64,000 bases of DNA from Papilionanthe hookeriana x Papilionanthe teres (GCA_022702705.1 CM040439.1:34474930-34538929); one strand, 5' to 3'; positions 23,001 through 35,765 are shown, counted from the first letter of the stretch. Numbers and translations are program-made. Notes: generated by a model not told the origin, from the sequence alone.

Positions 23001-24173
23001 CTGGACTAAGTGAATTCGATGAAAATAACGATGTCGGGATGACGAACCAGTGGGATCTTAATCGGTTACGTTTAACCAACTTTAAGATTTATTTAATTAA
23101 AGCATTAAAGACACTTGGACTTTAAGATTTCTAAAACCAAAACACTTTTCTCATCTCCTGATTTTCACCTTCTAAAACTAAACCTCTGCGTCAACAAGGA
23201 GCTTGGAGCACGGTGGGCAGCACGGCCATCTTCTTCAGCAAAACCCGGGTCTACTTCAATAGAACCTTTCTTAGAATTAAATAACCAAGCCATAGGATTT
23301 CGAGGTAGTCTGCCTAGTGCGACATAAATCCTCAACCTTTTCGTTAGGCATTTGCATAATCATATTATGCAAATTAAGCCCTAACTCGTCTTAGGACTCC
23401 GAGGTAGTCGTTTGGTACGACATAAACCCTCACATCTTCGAGGTCATTTGTATGACTATACCATACAAGCATATTTCCTAATTAATTAAAATTGGCAAGA
23501 TTGAAACATCAAATAATATCCTCAAATCGAAGCTAAATCATAGGATAGCTCGGGAAGTTGCCAAGATTCTTCTTGGATCTTCAGCTTCTCCTACTTTTCT
23601 TTCCTTTGGATTCCCAAAATAAACTGTTCCAAATTTGATCCAATTCCTTTTGGAATTTCCAAAATCCAATCCTTTGAAAACATTAAACTTTGAAATTCTT
23701 GAGAGCAAAACCACTGATCATTATCGAGAGTTTTCTTAAATGATTCCCGTCATTTAAGATGTAATTAACTATAGGGGCTTGCCCTTATAGGGAACTTTAA
23801 GAACCCGAGTAATATAAACCCTGCTTAATCCTTTTATATTAAGCAGGGGAACATGTCGGCTTATAAAATTTGTTCGCAGACCAAACGGATGTCACAAATC
23901 TTCTAGTTTATTTAATCGAGCCTCATCGTCAAGCAATGTGTCTATTCTTCGAGATAGATACACGGTTTGTGGTGTTGTGCTCGTTTATATAAACTATTTG
24001 GGATGTGAGATCGGTTTGATTTCATATCTTAAAATTTTCAAATTTAAAATTGTTTTCAAAATCAAATGCTACTTTCTAAATTATATATATATTTAAATTA
24101 AATCTAAAATTCACCGATAATTTTTGTAGGCGACCCCTTTTCCAAACACACAACCTAAAAAAATATGCCGACA
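20059..24173 (+). repeat. 3' LTR of the Tat/Ogre element
   Basis: Begins TG (20059) after the polypurine tract and ends CA (24172-24173), about 4115 bp. It matches 1-4025 with substitutions and small indels. At 24174 the sequence changes at once to a minus-strand pol fragment of an older Tat element, so the downstream flank of the insertion is itself a Tat remnant. Confidence 0.92.
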
Positions 24174-25060
24174 TCCTTTGGACATGCCTTGTTTAAATCT
24201 TTGAAGTCGACACACTCTCATATCTATCTATTCTTCTTTACTAGCACAATGTTGGCTAACCATGTCAGATATTGTTCTTCTCGGACAAAGTTAGGATCTA
24301 TTAGCATCTTTATTTTTGTTGTAACTTGTTGTTATAATTCGATGTGCATCCTTCTAGGAGCTTACTTTACTAGCGTTGTACTTTATTCCACTCCAAGTCG
24401 GTGAACAGCGACCTCCGGAGATAGTTCTGGCATTTTGTCATCACTCTAGGCAAAACAATCTTTAAATTCGACGGAATCGATCAACTCGCAGAGTCCACTT
24501 CACCGAGTAGTGAACTTATAAAAGTTGGTCGTGTCGCTCCTCGATCCCGAGGTTGATTTCCTCAGCTCATAAACTGTCGATTCGATTTCCTCGTCAAGCT
24601 CGGCGAGCATCATCTATCGATCGATCTTCAAATTCATCTCGAATTTCTAAGTAATCTTCTTCTGACTGGCTAATAACAACTATGAAAATCTCGAGTCATC
24701 GATGGGTTCAATCGTACCAAACCCAAGGCCTTCTTTTGAATTGAGTTTTTTTTCTTTTGTATTCAATAATTTTTCAAATGATTGTAACTTATCTTTTGGC
24801 ATTTTCTTCGGTACATAACCTTGTTGAATTAATTTACGTAAACACGAGAGAAAAGTAACCAAAAGGTAATTCCATTAATTCATTAGAATCATATTCTTCA
24901 AGAGTTACACAAGGTTCAGAGGTAGAAGGAAAAGCTCAGTGAAACTTGATCGATATAATACCACCATTATGTACATCCTTGATGGTTTGGTATAATACCA
25001 AAGTAAGGAACAAAAATCAAGTAATTCCCATTTATATTTAATTCAATTTAACTTTCTTTA
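24174..25060 (-). pseudogene. Pol fragment (linker to RT start) of an older inverted Tat element
   Basis: Minus-strand translation gives NELMELPF, then IQQGYVPKKMPKDKLQSFEK and GLGFGTIEPIDDS (24680-24862), then PELSPEVAVHRLGVE (~24400) and, next to the LTR, VDFKDLNKACPKD. These match the RT-proximal part of the + strand element at about 9060-9870. Several stops and frameshifts are present. The fragment is cut at 24174 by the 3' LTR of the large element. Confidence 0.85.
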
Positions 25061-25069
25061 GGTTCAGTG

Positions 25070-25340
25070 AGTCGCCGTAGATGGTTTGGTCACATTAAAC
25101 GTCGACCACCTGATGATCCGATTATGAGAGTAGATGTTTTAGATACTACTCATGTTAAGAAAGGCAGATGTAGACCTAGGAAAACATAGGCTTATTGCGT
25201 AAAAAATGATCTTAATTTGTTAGAATTAAACGAAAACTTGACATTAAAAAGGACGCAATGGCGAAAAAAGATTCATGTAGCCGACCCCACTTAGTGGGAT
25301 TAAGGCTTTGTTGTTGTTGTTATTGTTGTTGTTGTTTAGT
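25070..25340 (+). mobile_element. 5'-truncated RTE-type LINE, 3' end with (TTG)n tail
   Basis: The translation RRRWFGHIKRRPPDDPIMRV, then RTQWRKKIHVADPT followed by W-D, matches the C-terminal end of RTE-clade LINE ORF2 proteins. It ends in a TTG/TTA microsatellite at 25307-25336, the usual tail of plant RTE elements. It has several stops. TTCAGTGAGT (25063-25072) and TTTAGTGAGT (25335-25344) may be the target duplication with one mismatch. Confidence 0.85.
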
Positions 25341-25344
25341 GAGT

Positions 25345-25695
25345 TTATTTAAATTAGGGTTATGTTCAATGAGTTAGGCCAAGTTATAAGTTTCTTATGG
25401 TCCTCTAATCACAGTGAACTTGCCAAAATAATTTATTAATTTTTTGTTGAGTATTTTAATTTTTATAATTTTTAAATCAAGACAGACACAATAATTTTGA
25501 AAAATAAGGATCTCCTCATAAGATCTCCCCTAACTTTGAAAAAATCAGGGAAGATTCCTTATGATAGAGGGAACAAAAGCCCCAAATTTCAAACCATGGT
25601 GAAATTTGTATGCAAAAGGAGAATTAAAACATTAAATAGTGTATTTAATTAATTAAAAATAAAATATACATCAAATAAACATAAAACTAATTCCA
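25345..25695 (-). repeat. LTR head fragment of the inverted Tat element
   Basis: The reverse complement aligns with the first ~400 bp of the large element's LTR (from 20059), including the CACCATGG and GGGCTTTTGT blocks. The LTR start TG is at 25694-25695 on the minus strand. The rest of this LTR is missing: beyond the RTE insertion the sequence jumps to pol, which implies a deletion. Confidence 0.75.
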
Positions 25696-28620
25696 TGTTA
25701 TTCTCCTCTGTTCACTGAGCAAGATTTTATTTTTTTTTTTTCTGATTTTTCTACACCAAGTTAAGGATGTCTAAAGCTGGACCGATTTAATTAATTAAAT
25801 AAACCCATATTTTCCCACTTAAGTGACTCTGCACCAGCAATCCTACAGTGCGTCGAAGCCACACGCGACTCCTTTTGATTGGGTGGCGTCTTCTGACTCA
25901 GTGCCATGTGGCCAGCGCTTTATGTAACATATCCCTGTCAGACGGCATCCAATTCATCCGTTTGATACACGCTCCATCCAATGGCTCCTGGTCATCGTAT
26001 TTGACTGGTTCTTTCTGTAGATCGTCCACACTCTAGACCTAATATCTCACTCGATACTCAACCAAATCACTTCAGTTTTGATCCCAGAGCTTCATCTAAG
26101 CAAGATGAACCTATTTATAGCCTGAAATCAATTCAATGTGCAAGGAGAATCAAAATAAGCTTGGGAGGGTGAGAGAATTCAATACCTTTGTATTAGAGGG
26201 GAGGCCTCAATCAGGTGGTTGTAGCAGCTTCTATTGGATCCAACGAACCTTCAGATGAAACACTTAGCTGTGGTGAAATGTCTAGACCTGAATTCGACTA
26301 AGGCCGATTTCAGGTGTTGATCAAACTTCGGAATGGGGGCTTTCTATGATGTGGAATTGATGGGGGAACTTCTTCTTTCATTCCGGTGATGGTGTAGAGC
26401 AAGTTGGTTTGGGGTTTTATGCGAGTGGGGAGATGCAATTGCAATCGTCCTCGTTTCGAATTGAAATTTCAGTGGGGAAATTGTATCAGGGCAAGGGGCA
26501 TGGGTGGCCAAAGACAGTGAGCTTGAGTTCAGGGATGTCTGGATGAGCTCTAGTGAGATTTTGGTAGGTTTTCCTTAAGAAAATTTCATCACCACTCTTT
26601 GGCCATGAAGGATGACTGCTATAGCCAAGACTGCCTGATGGAGCTCAGGGCTTGCTGGTGGGTGGAATTATCTGCTTAGGTGGAGTGTTGAAGAGCTGTA
26701 ATGGCCAATCAGAGATAGACAAGTTGGAGGGTGAATTTGGATTTAAATTGGGAGGAGGTGGCTCTCGGTTTGGGCTCCCTTAGCGACTAGGCCGGCCGGT
26801 CAGGCCAAGGAGGTGGCCGGTGGTCAGTGGGCATGCCATCATGGTGAGTAATTAAGTTGGTGATCAATTTTGGTAAAGATCCATATGGTTAAGCACTTTA
26901 GGAATGAAATCCCCTAAATCATGGGACCCTTGGTCCATGGCTCAAGTAGAGTGGACTAGGTGGATCTAGGGTGGTTCCTAGGGTTCACTTGGTGGCTGTG
27001 GTGGACTTAGGTTGGTCACATTTGGCTTGATTTGGTCACATTGGGTCATAGGTTTAATTTGGGTCACTTGGGTTCAAGTTGGGCTAGGTTGGGTTTAAGC
27101 TTGGGTTATGTCCAATTGATTGTTCAAAATGGTGTGTATGATTGCTATAAAGAGTTTAGAAAAGTATGTGTGTGATTTTGAGTAGGTTTGGGGGGGGGCA
27201 ATTTGGTTTAAATTGGGTATTTGGTCAATTTGGGGGTATTTGGGTTAGCTTGAGTTTAGTGCTAGGCTAAGGTTAGGTCTAAGGCCAATCTAAGGTTCCA
27301 AATGTCCTATGGGGATGCCATAAAGAGTTTGCAACATTAATCGGGTGTCAATTTTGGGGTGAGGGTAATCAATTTGATGGATTTTGAACATGTGACCAAT
27401 TTGGGGCAAAATCAGATTTTTTGGATTTGGTTGGACTTAGGTGAGATTTGGGCTCAAATATGAGGCAATTGATGGTTCAATTTTATTTAGGGGAATGTCA
27501 TGAAGAGTTTAGAATCCAAAATTAGGGGGAATTGATTGACATTAGTTTTAATTTGGGGGAATTGGGCCATATGGTTAAAATTGGGGCCTTTTGGTTTGGG
27601 TTGAAACTAAGTTCAAATGTGGGTCATATTGGGCTTTGATTTTGTTTGGGTTGGCATTAGGGATCTTGAGTTAAAGTTTGGATTTGTAATTGAGGAGAAT
27701 GAAGTCAATTTGGTGGACATTGAGGGTAATTTGGGCATTTTAGGCCTTAAGGGGCAATTTAGGGCTTTTGATCAAATTGGGCAAATTTGGTCAAATTGGG
27801 TCAATAAAGTGGTTTAAATTGAAAAAAGGAATATTTGGAGGGATTTAGAAATTTTTTGGGAATTGTTCGAATTTTTGGGCTAGTGGGGGTATTTTGGTAA
27901 TTTTGTGGTTTTGGGCTTCTTTAGGGAAATTTGGTAAATTTAGGGTGTTATGGGTATTTTGAGTGGCGAGAGATGTTTTGGGATGAATTTTGAGGGATTT
28001 TGATAATTTTGGTTGATTTTGGGAATTTTGAGCAAAATTAGGGTTTCGAGAGTCATTTGGTCATTTGGTGGAGTTTAGGGCGAAAGAGGTCGAGAGTTTG
28101 GATTTTTGGGTAAAATTAGGTTTGAAAGGAATTGATAATCCATTTGAGCCATAGACCAAGGGAATTCCCCATTTGGATCCTCCATGTACTAGTAATAAAC
28201 AAACCCTAGCCTAGGGCTAAAAGCTTGGGGAAACCACCCACATGAGTTTCCAAAAGAGTAGGGGATCAAGTGTAAGGGAGCTTGGTTTAGGGTTGCGTGG
28301 CAATGTTTTAGAGTGCAATGTGCAAGTGTGTGTGTGAGCGTCACCCAAACTACCCAGGGTAAGTCCTAAAGCTTGACTATCTTGTAGGGAACTCGTCTTG
28401 AGCTTCCTAATGCTTGGTCTCATCCTCCTAATCATTTAGAGGTTAGACTTTAAGCATTTGAAAACTTTAAGTGAAGCAAAGAGGTGTTTTGATTTTCTAT
28501 GGTGTAGGGTTCTATTGCTAGTCTTCTAAGATAATCACCAGGAAAGTCCTATGGATAGACCCTAGGATATTCTAAAGAGAGACTAGAACTCGACAAAAGT
28601 GATGTCAACAAGAACTTATT
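25696..28620 (-). mobile_element. 3' UTR of the inverted, older Tat element
   Basis: The reverse complement aligns in order with 16745-20058: polypurine tract (25698-25712), CpG-rich block (~25840-26040), GC patch, skewed tract and the CTATCTTAGAAGACTAG-type block (~28520-28545). The identity is clearly lower than between the two LTRs of the large element, so this is an older subfamily member. It has no tandem repeat and no AlkB ORF because homology stops at about 28620. The short ORFs in it are not supported. Confidence 0.8.
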
Positions 28621-29899
28621 TCAAAAACTATTAGGAAGATTTAGAACACTATTTTAAATCAACAATTTAATATCATGCTTAACTTTTCAATTACTACCAT
28701 ATATACTGTTATTGTAGATTTTTGTTTAAGTATTTGTGAATTTGCTTTTATTACCTCAACTACTTTAGAAATCTTTTGAATATCTTTTATATAAAATGAG
28801 AAGTTAAAATTTGATCTAGTTATTTTTAATCCATTTTTTAATTGTTATACTTGCATAATGAGGATATAAAAATTCCTGCAAGCTTGATACTTATAGTTTT
28901 CAATTCCTACCAATGTTTCTTTTTACTATTCTTAAATGTTTTATCATAACAAGAACATTAAATTTTGGGGGGGATGAAAAGCAATTTTCAAAGACATCAA
29001 TTTTATTTGTTCTCAAATACATTAAAAAAAATTGATTGTGATTGAAAAATAATTATGTGTATGAAGTTATATTAGGGAAGAAAAATTTTAAATATATAAA
29101 TGAGTAAGAGAATTTAGTTAAAATTTATAGTAAATATGAAAATTCTAAAGTTAAAAATTTCTTAGTAAAAAAATGATAAATATTTTGTAACTATCTTTAG
29201 TAGAGAAAAGTTGAATTTTTTGGAAAAACAGAAGGTTTAGACTTTTATTTTTAATACTTAACTTTCTTTTATTGAAAATAATTTTCACAAACTTTTATTA
29301 TATTTCTAAGTAAAAGATATATATCTACCTTATGCTTTAGGAAAGAAAGGGTGAAATTAAAAATTATTAAATGCCTATCTAGATATAGTAATCATTGCCT
29401 ATAAAAAAAATAAAAAAAGAAGAAGAAAAAAAAAGAAAAAAAAGAAGAAAAGAAAAAAAATAAGAAAATAAAAGTGAAAAATAGAATGTAAAAAAAGAAG
29501 GAGAAGCTTGAGAATTAAAGGACCTAATCAAAAATTGGTTCCACACCTGATCTTTCTATGGATAAAACTTGAGAAAATCTTGAAGCTTATGAATATAATA
29601 TAGTTAGTACAATTATTTTTAATAAAAATTTTTAAGCAAGGAAAATAAAATATCCAAACCCTATAGTTTGAAAAATCTACAAGTATTTCTGAATAAAATA
29701 GTAACTTATATTTTTCATAAACATTTACTTATAAGATTTCTAAACTATAAACTGGTCTCATTTATTAAATTTTTTTATAAATTGGATTACTACATTTCTA
29801 GAACAAAATGTTGGAAACTCCTAAAGAAACTCATCCACATAATTTGCTTGTTTGATTTTATGTGATTATAGTGTCACTTGAGGACAAGTAACATTTTAA
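28621..29899 (+). mobile_element. Athila-type 3' UTR fragment
   Basis: AT-rich, non-coding. Blocks such as AACTATCTTTAGT and CTAGATATAGTAATCA recur in the 3' UTR at 59120-59320, and the A/G-rich run at 29405-29520 corresponds to 59335-59420. It ends in CTTGAGGACAAGTAA, just as at 59790-59804. The upstream coding part of this element is gone. Confidence 0.75.
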
Positions 29900-29912
29900 G
29901 TTTGGGGGATTT
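29900..29912 (+). other. Polypurine tract of an Athila element
   Basis: GTTTGGGGGATTT directly ahead of the LTR start TGATACACC. The same string lies at 59814-59826 before another LTR. Confidence 0.75.
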
Positions 29913-31648
29913 TGATACACCTAAAATATATAGTAATTTTATACACATTTTTATACCTATTTTTGATGATATTGCACTTTAATGGAATGTATTTTGTGCA
30001 TTTTTGTTGTAGGTATGATTAAATTGATGATTGTGATGAAAGGAGTGAAAAATGACCAAATTTAGAGCAAAATGAAGAAATGTGCAAAATTGATTTGTGG
30101 TAGCTAAGCACGTGGACCCACGCTTACGAACCAGAGCCTCGCAGCTATGCACCCAGACCTGGAGCTTACACTCCAGCAGCCTCGCGGCTAAGTGTCGAGA
30201 CCTCGCGCTTAAGCGAGAAAGTTACTTTAGGTAAGTTATTTGATTTTTTTGTGCCATTTTGATGGGGTGTTTGAGGCATCTCTTCGTACAAATAGGGGTA
30301 ACTTCTTATTGGCGCCAAAGTTAAATTAAATTACTCTTGAATGGATGCATTTCTTAGAGTATTCGTTGAATCTAGACACAATTTGAAGTGACATTAAGGC
30401 AATTGTTGGAAAATTATAAAAAGAAGGCTTGGAAAATGGTTGTTGTTGGAGGGTGTGTAGTTTATGTTTATTGTGTAGGAGAGTTTTTAGTAACACACCA
30501 CTCCACTTCACCATTTTTACATACTTTACTATAGTTTGTATTAGGATTAGAATAAAGACTTAGAGTCCTTAGAGTTGGGCGCCACCCTCTAAGGAGTATT
30601 GTAAGGAAAAACAAAGTTTTCAAAGAAACCTCAAGGGTTTGGTGGAGAGGATTTACATATAAGTCTTTATCTTTGTTATTAAATTTGATTTTTAATTAAG
30701 ACTTCTTGTGTTTTCACTATGAATTCTACTTTTAAACCAAGTTGTGATTGTATTTTCTCCATGAATTATGAGTAGTTTTCTTTATTAAAATGATGAAGTA
30801 ATTAAGTTGTGGAAGGATGTTATGTGAAGTATAGGAAATTAATGTTGGAAGAAGTTGTGATGATTCCAAATCTTGCACTTCATTTACTTCTTGATTTGGC
30901 CAATTAAGATGTTAATATATGTTGTGAGAACATAAAAAACCGGTATGGTATTGTCTCAGTTAACAATTGGTAAGAATCACATGAGATTATATGGGTGAGA
31001 ATGTAATCCATATGAATGAGTGCAAATAAATACAGAGATATACTTTGATGGGTATAGAATTAGAGGACTTTAGAGTGACAGACTAAAGCACCCAATTCAA
31101 TTTATTGTTTTATGTTTTGATACGTGATGTTAGCCCCCAAATGGAGGGAGAAGAGAAAACTCACAGAGTGAGAGCTATTATCTTTTACGCTTAGCCGCCT
31201 TGAAGATTACTAAAACATTAGATTAACTTATGTTCTTTATAACATCTCTAGTAAGGGTAAGAATATAATTGCTCTTATTTTGCAAAACACATTTTAGATA
31301 CTTACACAACAGATTTCCATGTCTTGTTACTAATTCATAATAAGGAAAAAGATATTTTATTTGCATTTTCTTTCACTTACAAAAATCTAGTTAAATTAAT
31401 TGTTTGCTTTCATTTCAAATTATAAAAATTACCAAAAAAATCGACCTTCTTTCCTAGAATATTATCTTTAGTTTGAGTGGGATCTTTTTTTAAAATTAAA
31501 AGGTTATTTTTCTGTAGTTTCTTTTATTTAACATTTTTCCATGTGGGTTCAATATCTCGGGGCTTAATCAGAAAGTCATATTATACTTGGTAACGATACG
31601 TATACTTGCGTAGAATCTCATTTAAAACTCTTATTTATATTGGCATCA
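29913..31648 (+). repeat. Athila LTR (+ strand)
   Basis: Starts TGATACACC after the polypurine tract and ends at the CA before AGTTTTGGGCGTCGTTGT (31647-31648), about 1.74 kb. It is collinear with the LTRs at 53237 and 59827 (for example the CACATGAGATTATATGGGTG block near 30978), but clearly diverged. A GC-rich island lies at about 30108-30225. After the LTR the + strand internal region is replaced by a minus-strand gag remnant. Confidence 0.82.
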
Positions 31649-33034
31649 AGTTTTGGGCGTCGTTGTAAAGGAAGAGATATCATTAAAAAGAAGTATAAAT
31701 TCAAATACAAAACGTAAGCATAAATATCAGGGATCAGGATACTACTATAGGATATATTATTGGCTCAATCATCTCAATCATAAAGCTATATATTGCATGA
31801 TCCTTAAACTTCATTTTTTCGTCAAGAACCTCCTTTCTAAACTTCACATAACTGGGCATTTGTTCTAATGCCTTAGCAAACGGAATATTTATAGTTAATT
31901 TCCAAAATTATTCTATAAAGCTTGAGAATTGTTGGTCTAACATTTCTATTATTATTCTCTGAGGAAATGGTAGAGGTGGTTTTTCAATATTTATCTTAGT
32001 TGAGGAAATATGTTTCTCTAATTCTTTAGGAATTTCTTTCATTGGTCTTTCAATTTCCTTATCCTCATTTATCAACTCAAAGTTTTTTGAAACATATCCT
32101 TCAATTTTATTCTAATTCTCAGTTCGATATCTTTATCTTGTTCACTATTATTCTCTTTAAGGTTTGTCTCAAGGTCACTAGGTAAAATCTACGGGGGTAA
32201 CAGTTAATTAAATTAATAATCTGCCCCAGTTGGTTTCCAATATTCCTCATTGTTGCCCCTTGACTTTCCAACTAACTCTGCATTTTAATAACAAACGCCT
32301 CAAACAGTGACTCCTCCTCATTCTGTGGGTTGAAGTTAAAATTATGAGGAAAAGAAATTTTAAAATTAAAATTGTCCTGCTATTCTAATTACATATTTGA
32401 TTAAATTTATTATATTCTCAAACTGGGTTTTCTCCTCTAAAAATTTCATTCCAATTAAAGTTTGAATAATTTTCCCAACTTTTATAATAATCAGAATAAG
32501 GATTGTGTATCTCATAGCTAGTTTCGAAAGAGTTAGTCTTGATCAATTGTCTAAATAATATTTTCCATAATATTTGGGGGACTTAAGGATAACTTTAAAT
32601 ATATTAATCAAACTTTCTCGCAATATCTGCAACTTGAGTAGTTAAAATTGTAAGCATATCTTCATGAAGAATCGCTACTTTCTTAGGGTTTACTCTTTTG
32701 AAGCTACTAGAATTATAATCCAAATATGAATATTCATTATATTATTGATCTGACATTTTTACATTAAATGCATGGAGTCAATTCTGATTCATAATCCTCC
32801 TAAAAGCTCTCTCCAAATTCGAGTAATTTAATCCAAGATCTACAGCTCCTGAACTAGGCATACAAACCTAAAGACTTGACTAATAGAACAAATAAAAAAA
32901 AATATTTGCTATTTTGGAATTTTTTTTGAAAATAAACATGTTAGTTAAACACACTATAATATTATAATTTCCAAATCTAAGTCTTACAGGTTCAACTGAA
33001 AAAAAATCTCCTAAATTTCTTACCAAAGCTTCCA
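31649..33034 (-). pseudogene. Degenerate Athila gag (minus strand)
   Basis: The reverse complement aligns with the gag of the Athila element at 45351-47124, for example the segment at 31830-32020 (proline-rich PxPPFPQ-like region and the K-L-x-I-x-IPF-like motif) and the leader next to the PBS. No frame is open for any length. The left junction with the + strand LTR is at about 31690-31750. Confidence 0.65.
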
Positions 33035-33047
33035 GGCAACGGCGCCA
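33035..33047 (-). other. Athila primer-binding site (minus strand)
   Basis: The minus strand reads TGGCGCCGTTGCC, complementary to the 3' end of tRNA-Asp, the primer used by Athila elements. It is followed by CTGG instead of GGGGA, a small decay. Confidence 0.8.
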
Positions 33048-33050
33048 AAA

Positions 33051-34209
33051 ACTTAACCCGACCCACAATTAGTAGTAATTTAGCTTTCAGAAGATGACAA
33101 AAAACTTGACCCAATTTATATTTAGCAGCTAGTGTTCAAAATTGAAATGTTATGAAATTTTGAAAACAGTTTAAACTATAGGGGTACTACGCAACTATAC
33201 ATATCATTTCGAAGTAATATAGGGTTTTCTTTAAAGACTCCAGTATCGATCCCACAGAGAAGCGAGGTAAAAGTTCCTTTAGGCTGATTCAAGTCTACAA
33301 CTATCAGATCTTAGTTTGGAATTTTTGAAAACTTTAGTTTTCCTAAATTTACTAATTTAACGCTAAAATTATAATTAATAAAATTAAATAAACACCAACT
33401 CTATGGACACTTGCTAAAATTTGGAAAGATATTAATTAATTAAAATCCATTTCCCCTTGTGATGAGATCATAATTAGTGTAGGAATAAAGTATTTAAAAA
33501 TCAAATGTGGTATTGTGACAAATAGGAGCAATTATATTCTTTATCCTCTTTACGAGTGACAAAAAACATTGGCTAATCCAGAGTTTGGCCCCTAAATCCG
33601 TGGTTAGGCTGGGAAGATACTTTCTCTTACTCGAGAGTCCCGAGTTCCTCTCACCGAGGGCTAACATCTCGCTTCGGTTTCCAAACATCCGGATCGAATT
33701 GATGATTTTAGTTCGTCACCCTAAAATCATCGATTCTACGCACATCAAAGTTTATTTCTTTAATTATTTGCACTAAACCCCATGGACTACATTCTCATCC
33801 ATGAAATCGAAATGTGGTTCCACATTTTTGAGATTACACCGCCCTCTCAACAAGCAACTCCACCTTCTTGCCTCGTTTCACTCCGTTTTAGCTCTATTTC
33901 GCTCGTCACTATTATACCTACAAGATAAGCATGAAAACAACCATTCTTTAAAAGGTAATTTTATTAAAAAAACATGTGATTGATGTAAAGGACAAATAAG
34001 CATAGAAAGACATCAAAATTTGTCAGTTTACAATTTTCTTTTTTGCTAGTTTTGGCTCCAAATTACACTGTTTTTGCTTCATTTTCTTCAAAACTCCATT
34101 TATTGGACCTGAAACCAATAATATGAAAAATAGCTTCCCTGAAAGTGCATTATCATTAAAAATAAGCCTAAAATGTATATATAAGAATATGCAATTTTTA
34201 AATGTGTCA
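33051..34209 (-). repeat. Athila LTR (minus strand), shorter subfamily
   Basis: On the minus strand it starts TGACACATTT (34209) and runs to the PBS. The TCCGTGGTTAGGCTGGGA and CCCCTAAATC blocks (33590-33620) correspond to 40820-40850 of another Athila LTR. Near its 3' end the junction-like string CAAGTTTTT occurs a second time (around 33100). No partner 3' LTR for this element is recognisable in the window. Confidence 0.75.
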
Positions 34210-35742
34210 GTCTTCAGCAAAGTAACCTGTTTGTTCCCAACCACTTCCAGCTTAATCTTAGCCTTCATTAATAGTTTGCTAATAGGACTTCACCAAAGTA
34301 ATTTAAACCCTTGGAATCTTACACATGCTAGTATTGTTGTCCTTCTTTTTAGCCATCTTAGGTGGATTAGTTCATGCTGTTATCCTTAGATGATTGAAGC
34401 CTAGGTTACTATGTATATGATTGAGAAATCTAACACTTCACTAGTGTATGTTGCTTTTAGATATTTTATGTTGTATTTATCTGTTCTAATTGAGTCATTT
34501 TTTGTTATAATTAGTGCGTGGGATCATTATTTGCACCCCCTTCTCTGAATTGTAGAGCACCAAGATGCCCAATTTTAGGAAAATGTTAATCATTTTTTAT
34601 TATCCTCTTATTATTGATCGCTAGCATTATTTTAATATGATAGTGGCCTTTTTAATCTAATTACTCCATATTATCTCTAATTCATTTATAAATTTTAGTG
34701 ATGGACCGTCTTTGTAATCCATTAGATTGTTTTTATCAATCCATTATAATTAGTTCATATTGTTTTTATCAAATGCCAATATATTCTTATAAATTCTGAT
34801 AGATTTGAAGGTTAGTTGTTATGTTATTATATCAAATAGTTAAAATTAATTGTTTCAACATGAAATTAAGCCAGTGGTCTTGTGATTCTTAATAAATGAA
34901 TGTCATATTACACCACGTTGGATTTCATTTTTGCACTTTGAAAACACTTCTTTAACTGAAATTTTTATTTACTCTAGCTTATCTATTTAGTAAACTCTTT
35001 AGGAATGATATTTTTAAAATTGTACATGTTAGGCCTTCTATTTTTGAAGCGTTTGTTAAAGTAAATAATAGTAAGAAAATTTTAGATTTTACTTAGATTA
35101 GCTAACAAAATATGTGGTTTCAACAAAATGTTCTAACGAAAAGGAGCCCAAGTTTTATTTTCGTTGCTTTTTCTTTGGACACGATTTTTTTATGAAAGAT
35201 TTAAGAGTACGAGTTTTTAGCATCCACAAAACTCTTGGGCTTCTCTGGTATAGCTATTTACAATTCCACGCCTTGTGTGTTCCCAATATATATGATCATA
35301 AAAATTCTCTTTATCTCATAATCATTCTCTCGCTTGTTGTTTGTACTCCTTTGATAAATAAAATGAACTAAGATCTCTTGATTTGAAGAGATTTCTAGTC
35401 TATTACTTCATCGATTTAGAAGTTAAAATATCAGTTAAATTGCAATGTAGTTACCTCTTTCAGAGGATGAAGTGGTCATAGTTGCTCAAGTAGTGGAATC
35501 AACCCCAATATTCCATATCCTGGAAAATCATGCTTATCGTAATAAATAGTTAAATTTTAAATTACCCTTCCTTTTTTTTCTCCCCTATCTTGCGATCTCT
35601 TACAACATGAGGCTTGCACCATATGCTCGACAATACTCTTAGTTTATATTTAATAATATCATATCACGAGATGATCTTGTTATTAATAGTTTAGACTATT
35701 TTAAACTATAGTTAAAGTCGCCTAATCCTTGATGAACTTCTC
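34210..35742. other. AT-rich stretch without recognised features
   Basis: I see no reading frame with known motifs and no clear relation to the neighbouring elements. The longest frames (34023-34268 minus, 35114-35371 plus) lack any recognisable domain. It may be the original host DNA between insertions or an old unrecognised element. Confidence 0.4.
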
Positions 35743-35764
35743 TATATTATGTCTACATATATAT
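35743..35764 (+). repeat. Left target-site duplication of the L1 LINE
   Basis: About 22 bp (TATATTATGTC, then T, then ACATATATAT) that recur at 50613-50634 with one mismatch (T to A at the twelfth base). This length is typical for L1. Confidence 0.8.
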
Positions 35765-35765
35765 A

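Larger units (their letters stand above)
1..24173 (+). mobile_element. Tat/Ogre-type Ty3/gypsy retrotransposon, near complete, decayed
   Basis: The order is LTR, PBS, ORF1, gag, protease, RT, RNase H, second RNase H, integrase, extra AlkB ORF, long 3' UTR, polypurine tract, LTR. The very long LTRs, an ORF ahead of gag, a CHHC gag knuckle and the second (archaeal-type) RNase H between RNase H and integrase are hallmarks of the plant Tat/Ogre lineage. About 52 bp of the 5' LTR lies outside the window, so the left target-site duplication cannot be checked. Every ORF carries stops or frameshifts, so this copy is not autonomous. In a hand comparison of 3000-3180 with 23154-23334 I count five substitutions in about 180 bp, so the insertion is not very recent. 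Confidence 0.93.

Noticed and set aside
34023..35371. Possible host exons in the stretch between the Athila LTR and the L1
   Set aside because: The frames are short, AT-driven and without recognisable domains; no splice pattern supports them.
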